A stretch of 64,000 nt of DNA from Sphingopyxis macrogoltabida. Lineage in GTDB: Bacteria; Pseudomonadota; Alphaproteobacteria; Sphingomonadales; Sphingomonadaceae. The translations under genes were made by a program, and so were the position numbers. The notes under the pieces are model-generated. The model was not told the DNA's origin. It did not search any database and worked only from the letters and a program-made list of their open reading frames with translations. The DNA is taken from positions 1 to 64,000 of the forward strand of contig QFPJ01000009.1 of assembly GCA_003241685.1 (NCBI GenBank). The letters run 5' to 3'. This document shows positions 17,371 through 26,119 of the stretch, piece after piece; position 1 is the first letter of the stretch; every line of letters starts with the position of its first letter.

Positions 17371-17859
17371 ATGACAGGCGGTTCGATCTCTTTGGTTCTG
17401 GCAGCGGTCCTGGCGCTGCTGATGATCGCCGCGGCGATCAGCGACCTGCGTTCGCGCAGCATCTCCAACCGGCTGAACGCCGCGATCGCCCTGCTCGCCA
17501 TCCCCTTCTGGATCGCCAACGGTCTTTCGCTGTGGCCCGACGTTGCGATTCAGTTCGGCGCCGCCCTGGCCGTGTTTCTGGTCTTCGTCGGACTGTTCGC
17601 GATCGGTGCGATGGGCGGCGGCGATGTCAAGATGATCGGCGCGGTCATGCTGTGGATTCCGTTGCCGCTGTTTCTGCCGATGCTGACCATCATGGCGATC
17701 GGCGGCGGCATCCTGTCCGCGATCATGCTGATACATATGAAGATCCGCCGGTCGGATGCGCCGGTCGAGGTTCCCTATGGCGTCGCGATCGCCGCCGCCG
17801 GGCTTTGGGCGCTTCACCAACAATATTTTAACCACTTTCCGTTTATCGGAGCGAGTTGA
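17371..17859 (+). CDS. cpaA: prepilin peptidase CpaA/TadV
   Basis: Small A24-family aspartic protease of the inner membrane that trims Flp-type prepilins. It has 162 residues with about five membrane helices. The two catalytic aspartates are in SDLRSRSISN (near residue 25) and GGGDVKMIG (near 85). There is no N-methylase domain, as usual for TadV. It is the first gene of the Tad operon; no Flp pilin gene lies directly before or after it. Its stop overlaps the region before cpaB by a few bases, with cpaB starting about 47 bases later. Confidence 0.92.
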   Translation: MTGGSISLVLAAVLALLMIAAAISDLRSRSISNRLNAAIALLAIPFWIANGLSLWPDVAIQFGAALAVFLVFVGLFAIGAMGGGDVKMIGAVMLWIPLPLFLPMLTIMAIGGGILSAIMLIHMKIRRSDAPVEVPYGVAIAAAGLWALHQQYFNHFPFIGAS

Positions 17860-17906
17860 GGGCAAGCATCACCGCGTCCGGTGGGTGCAGGAGGCGAAAA
17901 ATCGTC

Positions 17907-18938
17907 ATGGATACGCGAAAGATTATGCTGATCGTCGGCGCGCTGGTCATTGCGATCGGGGCGGCGTTCGGGGTCAACCAGATGATGCGGGGAGCATCGG
18001 CACCGGAAGCCCGGGCCGCCGCCGCACCCGAAATCACCGGTCCGATGATCCTCGTCGCGACGCGGCAGCTTCCGGTCGGAACCATCATCGGCCCGGACAG
18101 CTTCCGTTTCCAGCCCTGGCCCAAGGAACTGGTCGAAAAGGCCTATTTCCTGAAGGAAGGCACCAAGGTCGAAACGCTGGTCGGAACGGTCGTCCGTTAC
18201 CCGATCACGGCGGGTCAGCCGCTGACGCAGGGCGCACTCGTCCATCCCGACGACCGCGGCTTCCTCGCCGCGGCGCTGGGCCCGGGGATGCGCGCCGTGA
18301 CCGTCAAGGTCAGCCAGGAACAGGGCGTCGCCGGTTTCGTCTTTCCGGGCGACCGCGTCGACGTGCTGCTGGCACAGGAACTGGAAGTGAAGGAAGGCAG
18401 CGCCTACCCCGACGACCAGCTCTTCACCGCCGAGACGATCGTCAGCAACGTCCGCGTCCTGGCCACCGATCAACGCTATGATGCCGAAGACGAAGACGGC
18501 AAGACGCCCGTTCGCACCTTCGGATCGGTGACGCTGGAAGCGACGCCGGAAATCGCGGAGAAAATCGCGGTCGCGCAGAGCATGGGCAAATTGTCGCTCG
18601 CGCTGCGCCCGCTGGCCGAAAGCGCCGGCGAACTCGATGCCGCGATCGCATCGGGCGAAGTCGATGTGCCGACCAAGGGCGGTGCCTCGGCCGAACGCCG
18701 GATGCTCGCCGAAGCGGCGGCCCGGCCGACCGCCGGCCGCTCGTCGGCAACCACGGGCGGCGACGTCTCGCGCTTCTGGGTTCCCGTGAAAGGCCGCGTG
18801 TCGGCTCCGCGTCAACAACAGCAACAGGCGATCGCCGGTGACGGCACGGCACAGCTCGGCGCACCCGCGCCGCGCGGTCCCGTCGTCCGGGTGACGCGCG
18901 GCGACAAGGTCACCGAAGTTCCGGTTGGGGGTAAGTAA
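17907..18938 (+). CDS. cpaB: Flp pilus assembly protein CpaB/RcpC
   Basis: Periplasmic protein anchored by one N-terminal helix (about 5-24, IMLIVGALVIAIGAAFGV). A SAF domain (about 47-110) is followed by the RcpC domain (about 115-240) with AVTVKVSQEQGVAGFVFPGDRVDVLL. It is thought to steady the outer-membrane secretin of Tad pili. Its 343 residues end in a Gln- and Ala-rich tail. ATG 17907 follows GCAGGAGG at slightly long spacing; upstream residues in the frame are not conserved. It is followed by cpaC after one base. Confidence 0.92.
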   Translation: MDTRKIMLIVGALVIAIGAAFGVNQMMRGASAPEARAAAAPEITGPMILVATRQLPVGTIIGPDSFRFQPWPKELVEKAYFLKEGTKVETLVGTVVRYPITAGQPLTQGALVHPDDRGFLAAALGPGMRAVTVKVSQEQGVAGFVFPGDRVDVLLAQELEVKEGSAYPDDQLFTAETIVSNVRVLATDQRYDAEDEDGKTPVRTFGSVTLEATPEIAEKIAVAQSMGKLSLALRPLAESAGELDAAIASGEVDVPTKGGASAERRMLAEAAARPTAGRSSATTGGDVSRFWVPVKGRVSAPRQQQQQAIAGDGTAQLGAPAPRGPVVRVTRGDKVTEVPVGGK

Positions 18939-18939
18939 G

Positions 18940-20415
18940 ATGAACAGCAAAGCCCATTTCAAGGCTGCGGCAATCGTCCGCACCCTGGCCATCGGCCTGG
19001 TCGCTGCCACGCTGGCCTCGGCCCCGTCGCAGCCGGTTTCGGCCCAGGTCGCGCAGAACGCCGGCTCCAGCACCGACCTGTCGGTGGGACGCGGCCGGCT
19101 GATCAACCTGCCCGCGGCGATGAGCGACATCTTCGTCGCCGACGACAAGGTCGCCGACGTGCAGGTGCGATCGAACCGCCAGCTCTATATCTTCGGCAAG
19201 GCGCCGGGTGAAACCAGCATCTATGCCACCGACGCATCGGGCCGGGTCGTCTTTTCGACCGTCGCCCGCGTCGGCAACAATATCGAGACGATCGACCAGA
19301 TGCTGTCGCTCGCCATGCCGGAAGCCAGCATCGCGGCGAACACGATGAACGGCTTTGTGCTGCTGACGGGCACGGTGCAGTCACCCGACGACGCCGCCGA
19401 GGCCGAGCGGCTGGTGCAGGCGTTCGTCGGCGAACAGACCAAGGTGCTGTCCCGCCTTCGCACCGCGACGCCGTTGCAGGTCAACCTGCAGGTCCGCATC
19501 GCCGAGGTGAACCGCACGCTGGTCAAGGAAATCAGCGGCAACGTGCTGTCATCCGACCGCGACGGTCCGCTGGGCAACGGCTTTCTCGGCCATATCAGCC
19601 GCGGCCGCCAGGCCGGCACCATCACCTATAACGACGATGGGTCGACCAGCTATGTGTTCCAGACGCCCGGCGGCACCAACAGCCTCGGCGCCGCCGGACG
19701 CCTGTTCGGTCTGGACCTGATGGCGTCGCTCGATCTTGGCGAACGCTCCGGCATGGTCGCCACGCTTGCGCAGCCGAACCTGACCGCGATTTCCGGCGAG
19801 ACCGCCGACTTCCTGGCGGGCGGCGAATTTCCGATCCCGATCCCCGGCAACCTGGCCGGCACGACAATCGAATATCGCAAATATGGCGTCAGCCTGGCTT
19901 ATACGCCCACGGTGCTGTCGAACGGGCGGATCAGCCTGCGCGTTCGTCCCGAAGTGTCCGAACTGACGACCGAAGGGGCGATCCGCCTCGACGGGTTCGA
20001 GGTTCCGGCCCTGACCGTGCGCCGTGCGGAAACGACCGTCGAACTGGGATCGGGCGAAAGCTTCATGATCGCGGGGCTGATGAACAACCGCGCGATCGGC
20101 GCGATCGACAAGGTTCCGGGCCTCGGCGACGTCCCGATCCTCGGCACGCTGTTCAAATCGGACAGCTTCCGCCGCGGCGAGACCGAACTGGTGATCGTCG
20201 TCACCCCCTATCTGGTCAAGCCGGTGTCGGCCAACCAGATTAAGCTGCCGACCGATGCGTTCCAGAGCCCGACCGACCTGTCGCGCCTGCTGATCGGTCA
20301 GTCGAGCGATGGCATCACGGGCGGAGACCGGCCGAAGCCGAAGCTGGAAACCAGCCCCGGCGAAGCCGACCGTCCGCGCGGCGAAGCCTCGCCCGGCTTC
20401 AGCCTGAAACAGTGA
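18940..20415 (+). CDS. cpaC: Flp pilus outer-membrane secretin CpaC/RcpA
   Basis: Forms the outer-membrane ring through which the Flp pilus passes. It has 491 residues. Signal peptide about 1-38, a pilus-specific N-terminal domain (about 45-115) with GRGRLINLPAAMSDIFVAD, a BON-like domain (about 120-175), then the secretin domain (about 190-430) with the signature VPGLGDVPILGTLFKS. The ATG at 18940 is one base after the cpaB stop and follows GGGGGTAAG. Confidence 0.95.
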   Translation: MNSKAHFKAAAIVRTLAIGLVAATLASAPSQPVSAQVAQNAGSSTDLSVGRGRLINLPAAMSDIFVADDKVADVQVRSNRQLYIFGKAPGETSIYATDASGRVVFSTVARVGNNIETIDQMLSLAMPEASIAANTMNGFVLLTGTVQSPDDAAEAERLVQAFVGEQTKVLSRLRTATPLQVNLQVRIAEVNRTLVKEISGNVLSSDRDGPLGNGFLGHISRGRQAGTITYNDDGSTSYVFQTPGGTNSLGAAGRLFGLDLMASLDLGERSGMVATLAQPNLTAISGETADFLAGGEFPIPIPGNLAGTTIEYRKYGVSLAYTPTVLSNGRISLRVRPEVSELTTEGAIRLDGFEVPALTVRRAETTVELGSGESFMIAGLMNNRAIGAIDKVPGLGDVPILGTLFKSDSFRRGETELVIVVTPYLVKPVSANQIKLPTDAFQSPTDLSRLLIGQSSDGITGGDRPKPKLETSPGEADRPRGEASPGFSLKQ

Positions 20416-20441
20416 CGCGCCGGATAACAGGGAGCAAAGTG

Positions 20442-21083
20442 ATGAAACAGATCGCATCTTGGACCGTCCTGGCGCTGGCGACCTCGCTCGCCGGCTGCAC
20501 CGGCGCCGCCAACAGCAACCGCAGCCTCGATTCAGTGCACCAGCCTGTCGTCAGCAACAGCGTCTATCAGTTCGATGTCGCCGCAAGCGGCGGCGATATC
20601 GCGCCCAGCGAGCAGGGCCGTCTTCAGGGCTGGCTCGACGCGCTGGGCGTTCGCTATGGCGACCGCATCGCGATCGAGGACAGCTCCATCTATGGCGACA
20701 GCGGGGCGCAGGCGACCGTCCGCGCGCTGGTCGCACAGCGCGGCCTGCTGGTCGGCGGCGACATTCCGGTCACGACCGGCGCCGTTCCGTCCGGCCATCT
20801 GCGCGTCATCGTCACGCGCGCCACCGCCCATGTTCCCGGCTGCCCCGACTGGTCGAGCAAGTCGTCGGTCAACCTCAACAATGCGACATCGTCCAACTAT
20901 GGCTGCGCGACGAACGGCAATCTCGCCGCGATGGTTGCCGACCCGAACGACCTGATCAAGGGTTCCAGCAACGGCAGCTATGATCCGGCGGCCGCCACGC
21001 GCGCCATCAAGACCTATCGTGAAAAACCCCAGACGGGCGCCGGCGAACTGCGCGGCGACGCCACCAGCGGAGGCGGCAAGTGA
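20442..21083 (+). CDS. cpaD: pilus assembly lipoprotein CpaD
   Basis: A 213-residue outer-membrane lipoprotein associated with the CpaC secretin. The lipobox is SLAGC, with Cys19 as the first mature residue. The CpaD core includes GWLDALGVRYGDRIAIEDSS and VPGCPDWSSKSS, then NYGCATNGNLAAMVADP, both hallmark segments with paired cysteines. ATG 20442 follows AGGGAGC. The stop overlaps the GTG of cpaE. Confidence 0.92.
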   Translation: MKQIASWTVLALATSLAGCTGAANSNRSLDSVHQPVVSNSVYQFDVAASGGDIAPSEQGRLQGWLDALGVRYGDRIAIEDSSIYGDSGAQATVRALVAQRGLLVGGDIPVTTGAVPSGHLRVIVTRATAHVPGCPDWSSKSSVNLNNATSSNYGCATNGNLAAMVADPNDLIKGSSNGSYDPAAATRAIKTYREKPQTGAGELRGDATSGGGK

Positions 21084-22357
21084 ACGCACCTTTCAAAGCA
21101 GCGGGCTTGCGGGAGCCCTTCAACGCCTTCGTGTGCGACGACGATACGCTGGAGCTGATCCGCGTTGCCGCGGCGGACATGGGCTGGCCGATCGAAAAGT
21201 GCAACAAGGGCGGTCTGCGCAATGCGGTCCAGTCGTTGTCGGTATCGGCGAGCCCGAACATCCTGTTCGTCGACATGTCGGAATCGGGCGATCCGATCAA
21301 CGATATCAACGCGCTGGCGGAAGTCTGCGAACCCGGCACCGTCGTGATCGCGGCGGGTCAGGTCAACGATGTCCGCCTGTACCGCGACCTGCTGTCCAGC
21401 GGCATTCAGGATTATCTGCTGAAGCCGCTGTCGCTCGATCAGGTCCGCGAATCGCTGACCATGGCGCAGGCGATGCTGAACGCCCCGAAACATGCCGACA
21501 TGACGGACGACAAGCCGCATCACATGATGGCGGTCGTCGGCGTGCGCGGCGGTGTCGGCGCCTCGCTGGTATCGACATCGCTCGCCTGGGCGATCAGCGA
21601 ACAGGCGTCGCGCAACACGGCGCTGCTCGACCTCGACGTGCATTTCGGCACCGGGGCGCTGACGCTGGACCTCGAACCCGGCCGCGGGCTGATCGACGCG
21701 ATCGACAACCCCAGCCGTATCGACGGCCTGTTCATCGAACGCGCGATGGTTCGGGCGTCGGACAAGCTCTCCCTGCTGTCCGCCGAAGCGCCGATTCACC
21801 AGCCGGTGATGACCGACGGATCGGCCTATTTCCAGCTCGAAGAGGAACTGCGCAACGCGTTCGAGATGACGATCGTCGACATCCCGCGCCACGTCCTGAT
21901 CCCCTTCCCGCATCTGGTGTCGGAAGCCGGAACCATCCTGCTGGTCAGCGACGTGACGCTCGCCTCGGCACGCGACACCATCCGCATGCTGTCCTGGTTC
22001 AAGCAGAATGTCCCCGGTGCGCGCGTCGTCCTGGTCGCCAACAAGTTCCAGAACACCGTCGGCGAATTGTCGCGCAAGGAATTCGAATCGTCGATCGAAC
22101 GCGCGATCGATATCGTCCTTCCCTTCGATCCCAAGCTGGTGAGCCAGGCCGCGAAGCTCGGCAAATCCTATGCCGAAATCTGCAAGGGCACCAAGGCCAG
22201 CCAGGTTTGGACCAATCTGATGCGCGTCATTCTGGACGGCGCGGATGTCGATGCAGAGGATGCAGCCGAGGCGCAGGTCAAGAAGACAAAGGGCAAGTCG
22301 GGCGGTTCGCTGCTCGGCAAGCTCGGCGGAATGATGGCCAAAAAAGACGCGAAGTAA
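21080..22357 (+). CDS. cpaE: pilus assembly ATPase-like protein CpaE
   Basis: MinD/ParA-like protein that positions the Tad pilus machine at the pole in Caulobacter. It has 425 residues. An N-terminal receiver-like domain (about 15-125) is followed by a MinD-type domain (about 150-390). The P-loop reads VRGGVGAS, without the lysines of the classical deviant Walker A motif, which I believe is normal for CpaE but makes ATP turnover uncertain. A Lys-rich tail ends the protein. The GTG start at 21080 overlaps the cpaD stop as GTGA. In most Tad loci cpaF follows; here it does not. Confidence 0.92.
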   Translation: MNAPFKAAGLREPFNAFVCDDDTLELIRVAAADMGWPIEKCNKGGLRNAVQSLSVSASPNILFVDMSESGDPINDINALAEVCEPGTVVIAAGQVNDVRLYRDLLSSGIQDYLLKPLSLDQVRESLTMAQAMLNAPKHADMTDDKPHHMMAVVGVRGGVGASLVSTSLAWAISEQASRNTALLDLDVHFGTGALTLDLEPGRGLIDAIDNPSRIDGLFIERAMVRASDKLSLLSAEAPIHQPVMTDGSAYFQLEEELRNAFEMTIVDIPRHVLIPFPHLVSEAGTILLVSDVTLASARDTIRMLSWFKQNVPGARVVLVANKFQNTVGELSRKEFESSIERAIDIVLPFDPKLVSQAAKLGKSYAEICKGTKASQVWTNLMRVILDGADVDAEDAAEAQVKKTKGKSGGSLLGKLGGMMAKKDAK

Positions 22358-22363
22358 TGCGGC

Positions 22364-22386
22364 CGCGGCCGTATCTTACGGCCGCG
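22364..22386. repeat. GC-rich hairpin between cpaE and tadB
   Basis: CGCGGCCG and CGGCCGCG form a perfect 8-bp stem with a 7-base loop in the 61-base gap where cpaF is normally located. There is no U-tract, so it may be a processing or attenuation site. Confidence 0.45.
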
Positions 22387-22418
22387 CCCTGACCGACGAA
22401 AGCAGGCGATAACAGACC

Positions 22419-23390
22419 ATGAACCTGTCAGTGATCCTTGTCATCGGCGCGGCGGCGCTGGCGCTGGCCATGCTCGCGATGGCGTTCGCCGGCCCGTCGG
22501 TATCCAAAGCAAAGGGCCGGCGCCTGTCGATGGTCAAGGACCGTCACGCGGCGTCCGCCGAAGCCGTCGTCGCCGCGCAAATGCGCAAGACGATTGCGGC
22601 GGCCGGCAACCAGCAAGCCAGCGGCCTCGCCAACCTGATGCCGAAGCGCGACCAGATGGAATTGCGTCTGCGCCGCACCGGCAAGGGCTGGACGATCAGC
22701 CAGTATATGTTCGCCTGCATGGGCCTGTTCGTCTTTGCGGCGGGCGCGCTGCTGACATTGCGTGCGCCGATCATGCTGGCCGGGATGATCGGCCTGTTCG
22801 TCGGTCTGGGGCTGCCCTATCTGGTCGTCGGACGGCTTATCAAGAAACGCGTCGCGGCGTTCAACACCCGCTTTCCCGATGCCATCGATCTGCTCGTTCG
22901 CGGCTTGCGATCGGGCCTGCCGGTGACCGAAACCTTTCAGGTCGTCAGCCAGGAACTGCCGGGCCCGGTGGGTGAGGAATTCAAGGGCGTGATCGAACGC
23001 ATCCGTATCGGCAATACGATGGAGGCCGCGTTGCAGGAATCGGCCAACATGCTGGGTACTGCCGAATTCCAGTTCTTCTGCATCACCATCGCGATCCAGC
23101 GCGAGACGGGCGGCAATCTGGCGGAAACGCTGGCGAACCTGTCCGACGTGCTGCGCAAGCGCGCCCAGATGAAGCTCAAGATCCGCGCCATGTCGTCGGA
23201 AGCCAAGGCATCGGCCTATATCGTCGGCGCGCTGCCTTTCTTCGTGTTCGGCATCGTCTGGATGATGAACCCCGACTATCTGCGCGGTTTCTTTTACGAG
23301 GAACGCCTGATGATCGCGGGCGTCGGCGGGATGATCTGGATGAGCATCGGCGCATTCATCATGTCGCGCATGATCTCGTTCGAAATCTGA
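22419..23390 (+). CDS. tadB: Tad pilus inner-membrane protein TadB
   Basis: Inner-membrane platform protein of the Tad pilus (CpaG in Caulobacter), with a GspF/T2SS-F domain. It has 323 residues: an N-terminal helix, two central helices (about 95-145), the cytoplasmic T2SSF domain (about 150-275) with FPDAIDLLVRGLRSGLPVTE, and C-terminal helices. It normally works with the CpaF/TadA motor, whose gene is absent here. tadC starts 13 bases later. Confidence 0.93.
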   Translation: MNLSVILVIGAAALALAMLAMAFAGPSVSKAKGRRLSMVKDRHAASAEAVVAAQMRKTIAAAGNQQASGLANLMPKRDQMELRLRRTGKGWTISQYMFACMGLFVFAAGALLTLRAPIMLAGMIGLFVGLGLPYLVVGRLIKKRVAAFNTRFPDAIDLLVRGLRSGLPVTETFQVVSQELPGPVGEEFKGVIERIRIGNTMEAALQESANMLGTAEFQFFCITIAIQRETGGNLAETLANLSDVLRKRAQMKLKIRAMSSEAKASAYIVGALPFFVFGIVWMMNPDYLRGFFYEERLMIAGVGGMIWMSIGAFIMSRMISFEI

Positions 23391-23403
23391 GGGAGGAATC
23401 GCG

Positions 23404-24444
23404 ATGAACAGCAATCTCCTCCTCTCGGCCTTCACCTCGACCCAGAGCGGTCCGACGGTGATGGGCATCAATGTGGTCTGGGCCTCGACGCTGCTCGCGG
23501 CGGTCGGCGTCTTCGCCGTCGTCCTGGCCATTTATGGCGCCCTGACCGTTCGCGATCCGATGGCGAAGCGCGTGAAGGCGCTCAACGAACGCCGCGAACA
23601 GCTCAAGGCCGGGATCACCGCATCGACGGCGAAACGCCGCGCGCGCCTGGTCCGCAAGAATCAGCACGCCGACAAGATGCGGTCGTTCCTCGGCAAGTTG
23701 CAGGTGCTGCAGGACGAACAGATCAAGGACGTCCAGCAGAAACTGGCACAGGCCGGTATCCGGTCCAAGGATCTGGCCGTCGCGGTCATCTTTGGCCGAC
23801 TGGTGCTGCCGATCGTTTTCGGCGGACTTGCGGCCTTTCTGATCTATGGCATCGACATGTGGCCCGATCTGACGCCGTTCAAGCGTTCGGGCGCCACGAT
23901 GGCGGCGCTGATCCTGGGCTACAAGGCGCCCGACCTTTTCGTTCAGAACAAGCGCACCAAGCGTACCGACGCGATCCGCAAGGGCCTGCCCGATGCGCTC
24001 GATCTGCTCGTCATTTGCGCCGAAGCGGGGTTGACGGTCGACGCCGCCTTCAGTCGCGTCGCGAGGGAACTCGGCCGTGCCTATCCCGAACTCGGTGAGG
24101 AATTCGCGCTGACCTCGATCGAACTCGGCTTCCTGACCGAACGGCGGCAGGCCTTCGAAAATCTGGCCTATCGCGTCGATCTGGAATCGGTGAAGGGCGT
24201 CGTCACGACGATGATCCAGACCGAAAAATACGGCACGCCGCTCGCCAGCGCGCTGCGCGTCCTTTCGGCCGAATTTCGCAACGAACGCATGATGCGCGCC
24301 GAGGAAAAGGCCGCCCGCCTGCCCGCGATCATGACGGTGCCGCTGATCCTGTTCATCCTGCCGGTGCTGTTCGTCGTCATTCTGGGACCCGCGGCCTGTT
24401 CGCTCAGCGATGCCATGTCCGGCGCTCTGGGCGGCGGCGGATAA
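23404..24444 (+). CDS. tadC: Tad pilus inner-membrane protein TadC
   Basis: Second platform protein of the Tad pilus (CpaH), partner of TadB. It has 346 residues with an N-terminal membrane helix (about 25-45), two central helices (about 120-165), the T2SSF domain (about 175-310) with LPDALDLLVICAEAGLTVDAAF and RMMRAEEKAARLPAIMTVPL, and a final helix. ATG 23404 follows GAGGAATC. It ends the operon; TadD-type TPR genes are not found downstream, and a strong terminator follows. Confidence 0.94.
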   Translation: MNSNLLLSAFTSTQSGPTVMGINVVWASTLLAAVGVFAVVLAIYGALTVRDPMAKRVKALNERREQLKAGITASTAKRRARLVRKNQHADKMRSFLGKLQVLQDEQIKDVQQKLAQAGIRSKDLAVAVIFGRLVLPIVFGGLAAFLIYGIDMWPDLTPFKRSGATMAALILGYKAPDLFVQNKRTKRTDAIRKGLPDALDLLVICAEAGLTVDAAFSRVARELGRAYPELGEEFALTSIELGFLTERRQAFENLAYRVDLESVKGVVTTMIQTEKYGTPLASALRVLSAEFRNERMMRAEEKAARLPAIMTVPLILFILPVLFVVILGPAACSLSDAMSGALGGGG

Positions 24445-24468
24445 ACTCTACCGATCGCGAAAACCACA

Positions 24469-24507
24469 GGAAGGGCGGCCGACGATCGGTCGCCCTTCCT
24501 TGTTTTA
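24469..24507 (+). terminator. terminator of the Tad operon
   Basis: GGAAGGGCG and CGCCCTTCC form a 9-bp stem (24469-24477 and 24491-24499) followed by TTGTTTTA. A second short pairing extends inside the loop. It overlaps the last bases of the next convergent gene. Confidence 0.8.
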
Positions 24508-25506
24508 CCCCACCTGCTGTTCGATGGCGCCGAAAATGCTGTGATGACGGTCGTCGTCCATCCAGATGCGTACCGTGTCGCCTGCCTGCATGAACGGCGT
24601 TTTCGCCTCGCCCGACCGGATCGTCTCGACCGTCCGCACTTCCGCAAGGCAGCTATACCCCAGCCCGCCTTCGGAAACGGGCTTGCCGGGACCGCCATCG
24701 GCATCGCGGTTGGACACCGTGCCCGATCCGATGATCGTTCCGGCGCCCAGGTTCCGCGTCTTCGCGGCATGAGCGATCAGCGCACCGAAATCGAAGGTCA
24801 TATCGACGCCCGCGTCGGCGCGGCCCAGCGGCGCACCGTTCAGATCGACGCACAGCGTACCGTGCAGCTTGCCTTCGCGCCAGCGATCGCCGAGCGCGTC
24901 CGGCGTGACGAAGACCGGCGACATCGCGCTCGACGGCTTCGACTGGAAAAACCCGAACCCCTTTGCCAGTTCGCCGGGGATCAGTCCGCGCAGCGAAACG
25001 TCGTTGGTCAGCCCGACCAGCAGAACCGCTCCGCGCGCCGCGACCGGATCGATCCCGGCCGGAACATCGCCGGTGACGACGACGACCTCTGCCTCCATGT
25101 CGCAGCCCCAGGCGGGATCGCCGAGCGGAATCGGATCGCGCGGCGACAGAAAGGCATCGCTGCCGCCCTGATACATCAGCGGATCGTGCCAGAAGCTGTC
25201 GGGCATGTCCGCGCCGCGCGCCTGTCGCACCAGCGCGACATGGTTCACATAGGCGCTGCCGTCGGCCCATTGATACGCGCGCGGGAGCGGCGACGCGGCG
25301 TCGCGTTCGTGAAACCGCTCCTTGGGGATGGCGTCGTGGTTCAAATCCTCGGCCAGCGCCACAAGCCGCGGTGCGGTCGCTGCCCAGTCGTCGAGCGCGG
25401 CCTGAAGCGTCGGCGCGATAGGGGCGGCGTCGGCATACCATGCAAGGTCGTCGGAGACGACAACCAGCCGGCCGTCGCGGCCATGCTTGAGCGAAGCGAG
25501 TTTCAC
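24505..25506 (-). CDS. fumarylacetoacetate hydrolase family protein
   Basis: Metal-dependent C-C bond hydrolase of the FAH family, 333 residues. Members include fumarylacetoacetase (tyrosine breakdown) and related acylpyruvases. The C-terminal catalytic domain (about 120-330) has the metal acid cluster CDMEAEVVVVTGDV and the loop GTIIGSGTVSN; the N-terminal domain begins KLASLKHGRDGRL. This N-terminus is the one found in the bacterial tyrosine-pathway-like subgroup, but no hmg or hpd genes are nearby, so the substrate is open. The GTG 25506 has AAGGGA upstream and matches homologue starts. Confidence 0.85.
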   Translation of the reverse strand: MKLASLKHGRDGRLVVVSDDLAWYADAAPIAPTLQAALDDWAATAPRLVALAEDLNHDAIPKERFHERDAASPLPRAYQWADGSAYVNHVALVRQARGADMPDSFWHDPLMYQGGSDAFLSPRDPIPLGDPAWGCDMEAEVVVVTGDVPAGIDPVAARGAVLLVGLTNDVSLRGLIPGELAKGFGFFQSKPSSAMSPVFVTPDALGDRWREGKLHGTLCVDLNGAPLGRADAGVDMTFDFGALIAHAAKTRNLGAGTIIGSGTVSNRDADGGPGKPVSEGGLGYSCLAEVRTVETIRSGEAKTPFMQAGDTVRIWMDDDRHHSIFGAIEQQVG

Positions 25507-25569
25507 ATCTGTCCCTTTGTCTGCGACGCCGCCGGGAGAGAGCGCCATCGCAAATTGGGGGAGCGATGA

Positions 25570-25986
25570 TCAGCGCGGCATCTGGATCGATGCGAAACAG
25601 GTAAAGCCGCTCTGCCCCGCCTGCAAGCGCCGGATATATTGCAGATAGGCCTGCGACTGGTTGTAGGTCGTGCCCGGCAGCGTCTGGCCGCGAAAGGCGC
25701 GCTTCACTTCTTCGCCCGTGAACGGCCGGCCGGCGCCCGGAAAGGCGCCCTTCGTGCCGGCGGGAACCAGATTGCCGCGCGGGTCGATATATTTTCCGCC
25801 GGCCGCGGGACCCGGGACCGGGATTTGGCAGTTCATTACCGACACGGCGGTCTGGGCAAAAGCCGGACGGATGGTCAGCGCCGCGGAAACGCCGACCGCA
25901 CCGAGCGCGAGCATGCGCCGCCGCGACGGCACTGCGTCATCGGATGCACCGGATGCCGGATCGGACGGAATATCGCTGTTGCCCAT
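25570..25986 (-). CDS. Tat-signal hypothetical protein
   Basis: A 138-residue exported protein of unknown function. A twin-arginine signal (SRRRMLALGAVGVSAALTI...AFAQ) lies near residues 22-48, so the Tat system encoded at 6-7.5 kb should export it. The mature part has two cysteines, a Pro/Gly-rich segment and an Arg/Gln-rich C-terminal half (YNQSQAYLQYIRRLQAGQ). The ATG at 25986 is used; ATG 25998 would add four residues. It is divergent from the histidine kinase gene and directly after the FAH-family gene's start on the same strand. Confidence 0.72.
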   Translation of the reverse strand: MGNSDIPSDPASGASDDAVPSRRRMLALGAVGVSAALTIRPAFAQTAVSVMNCQIPVPGPAAGGKYIDPRGNLVPAGTKGAFPGAGRPFTGEEVKRAFRGQTLPGTTYNQSQAYLQYIRRLQAGQSGFTCFASIQMPR

Positions 25987-26119
25987 GGCGCCGCGCATAG
26001 CCGATGGCAGCGACAAGGGAAAGGGAAAGCCCGGCCCGCCGCCTTCTCCATCCCGCTTTGGGACAAGCGGCAGCAAAGACTTAACGCCGACAAATACGCT
26101 TGCGCCTGTCCGATTCTTT

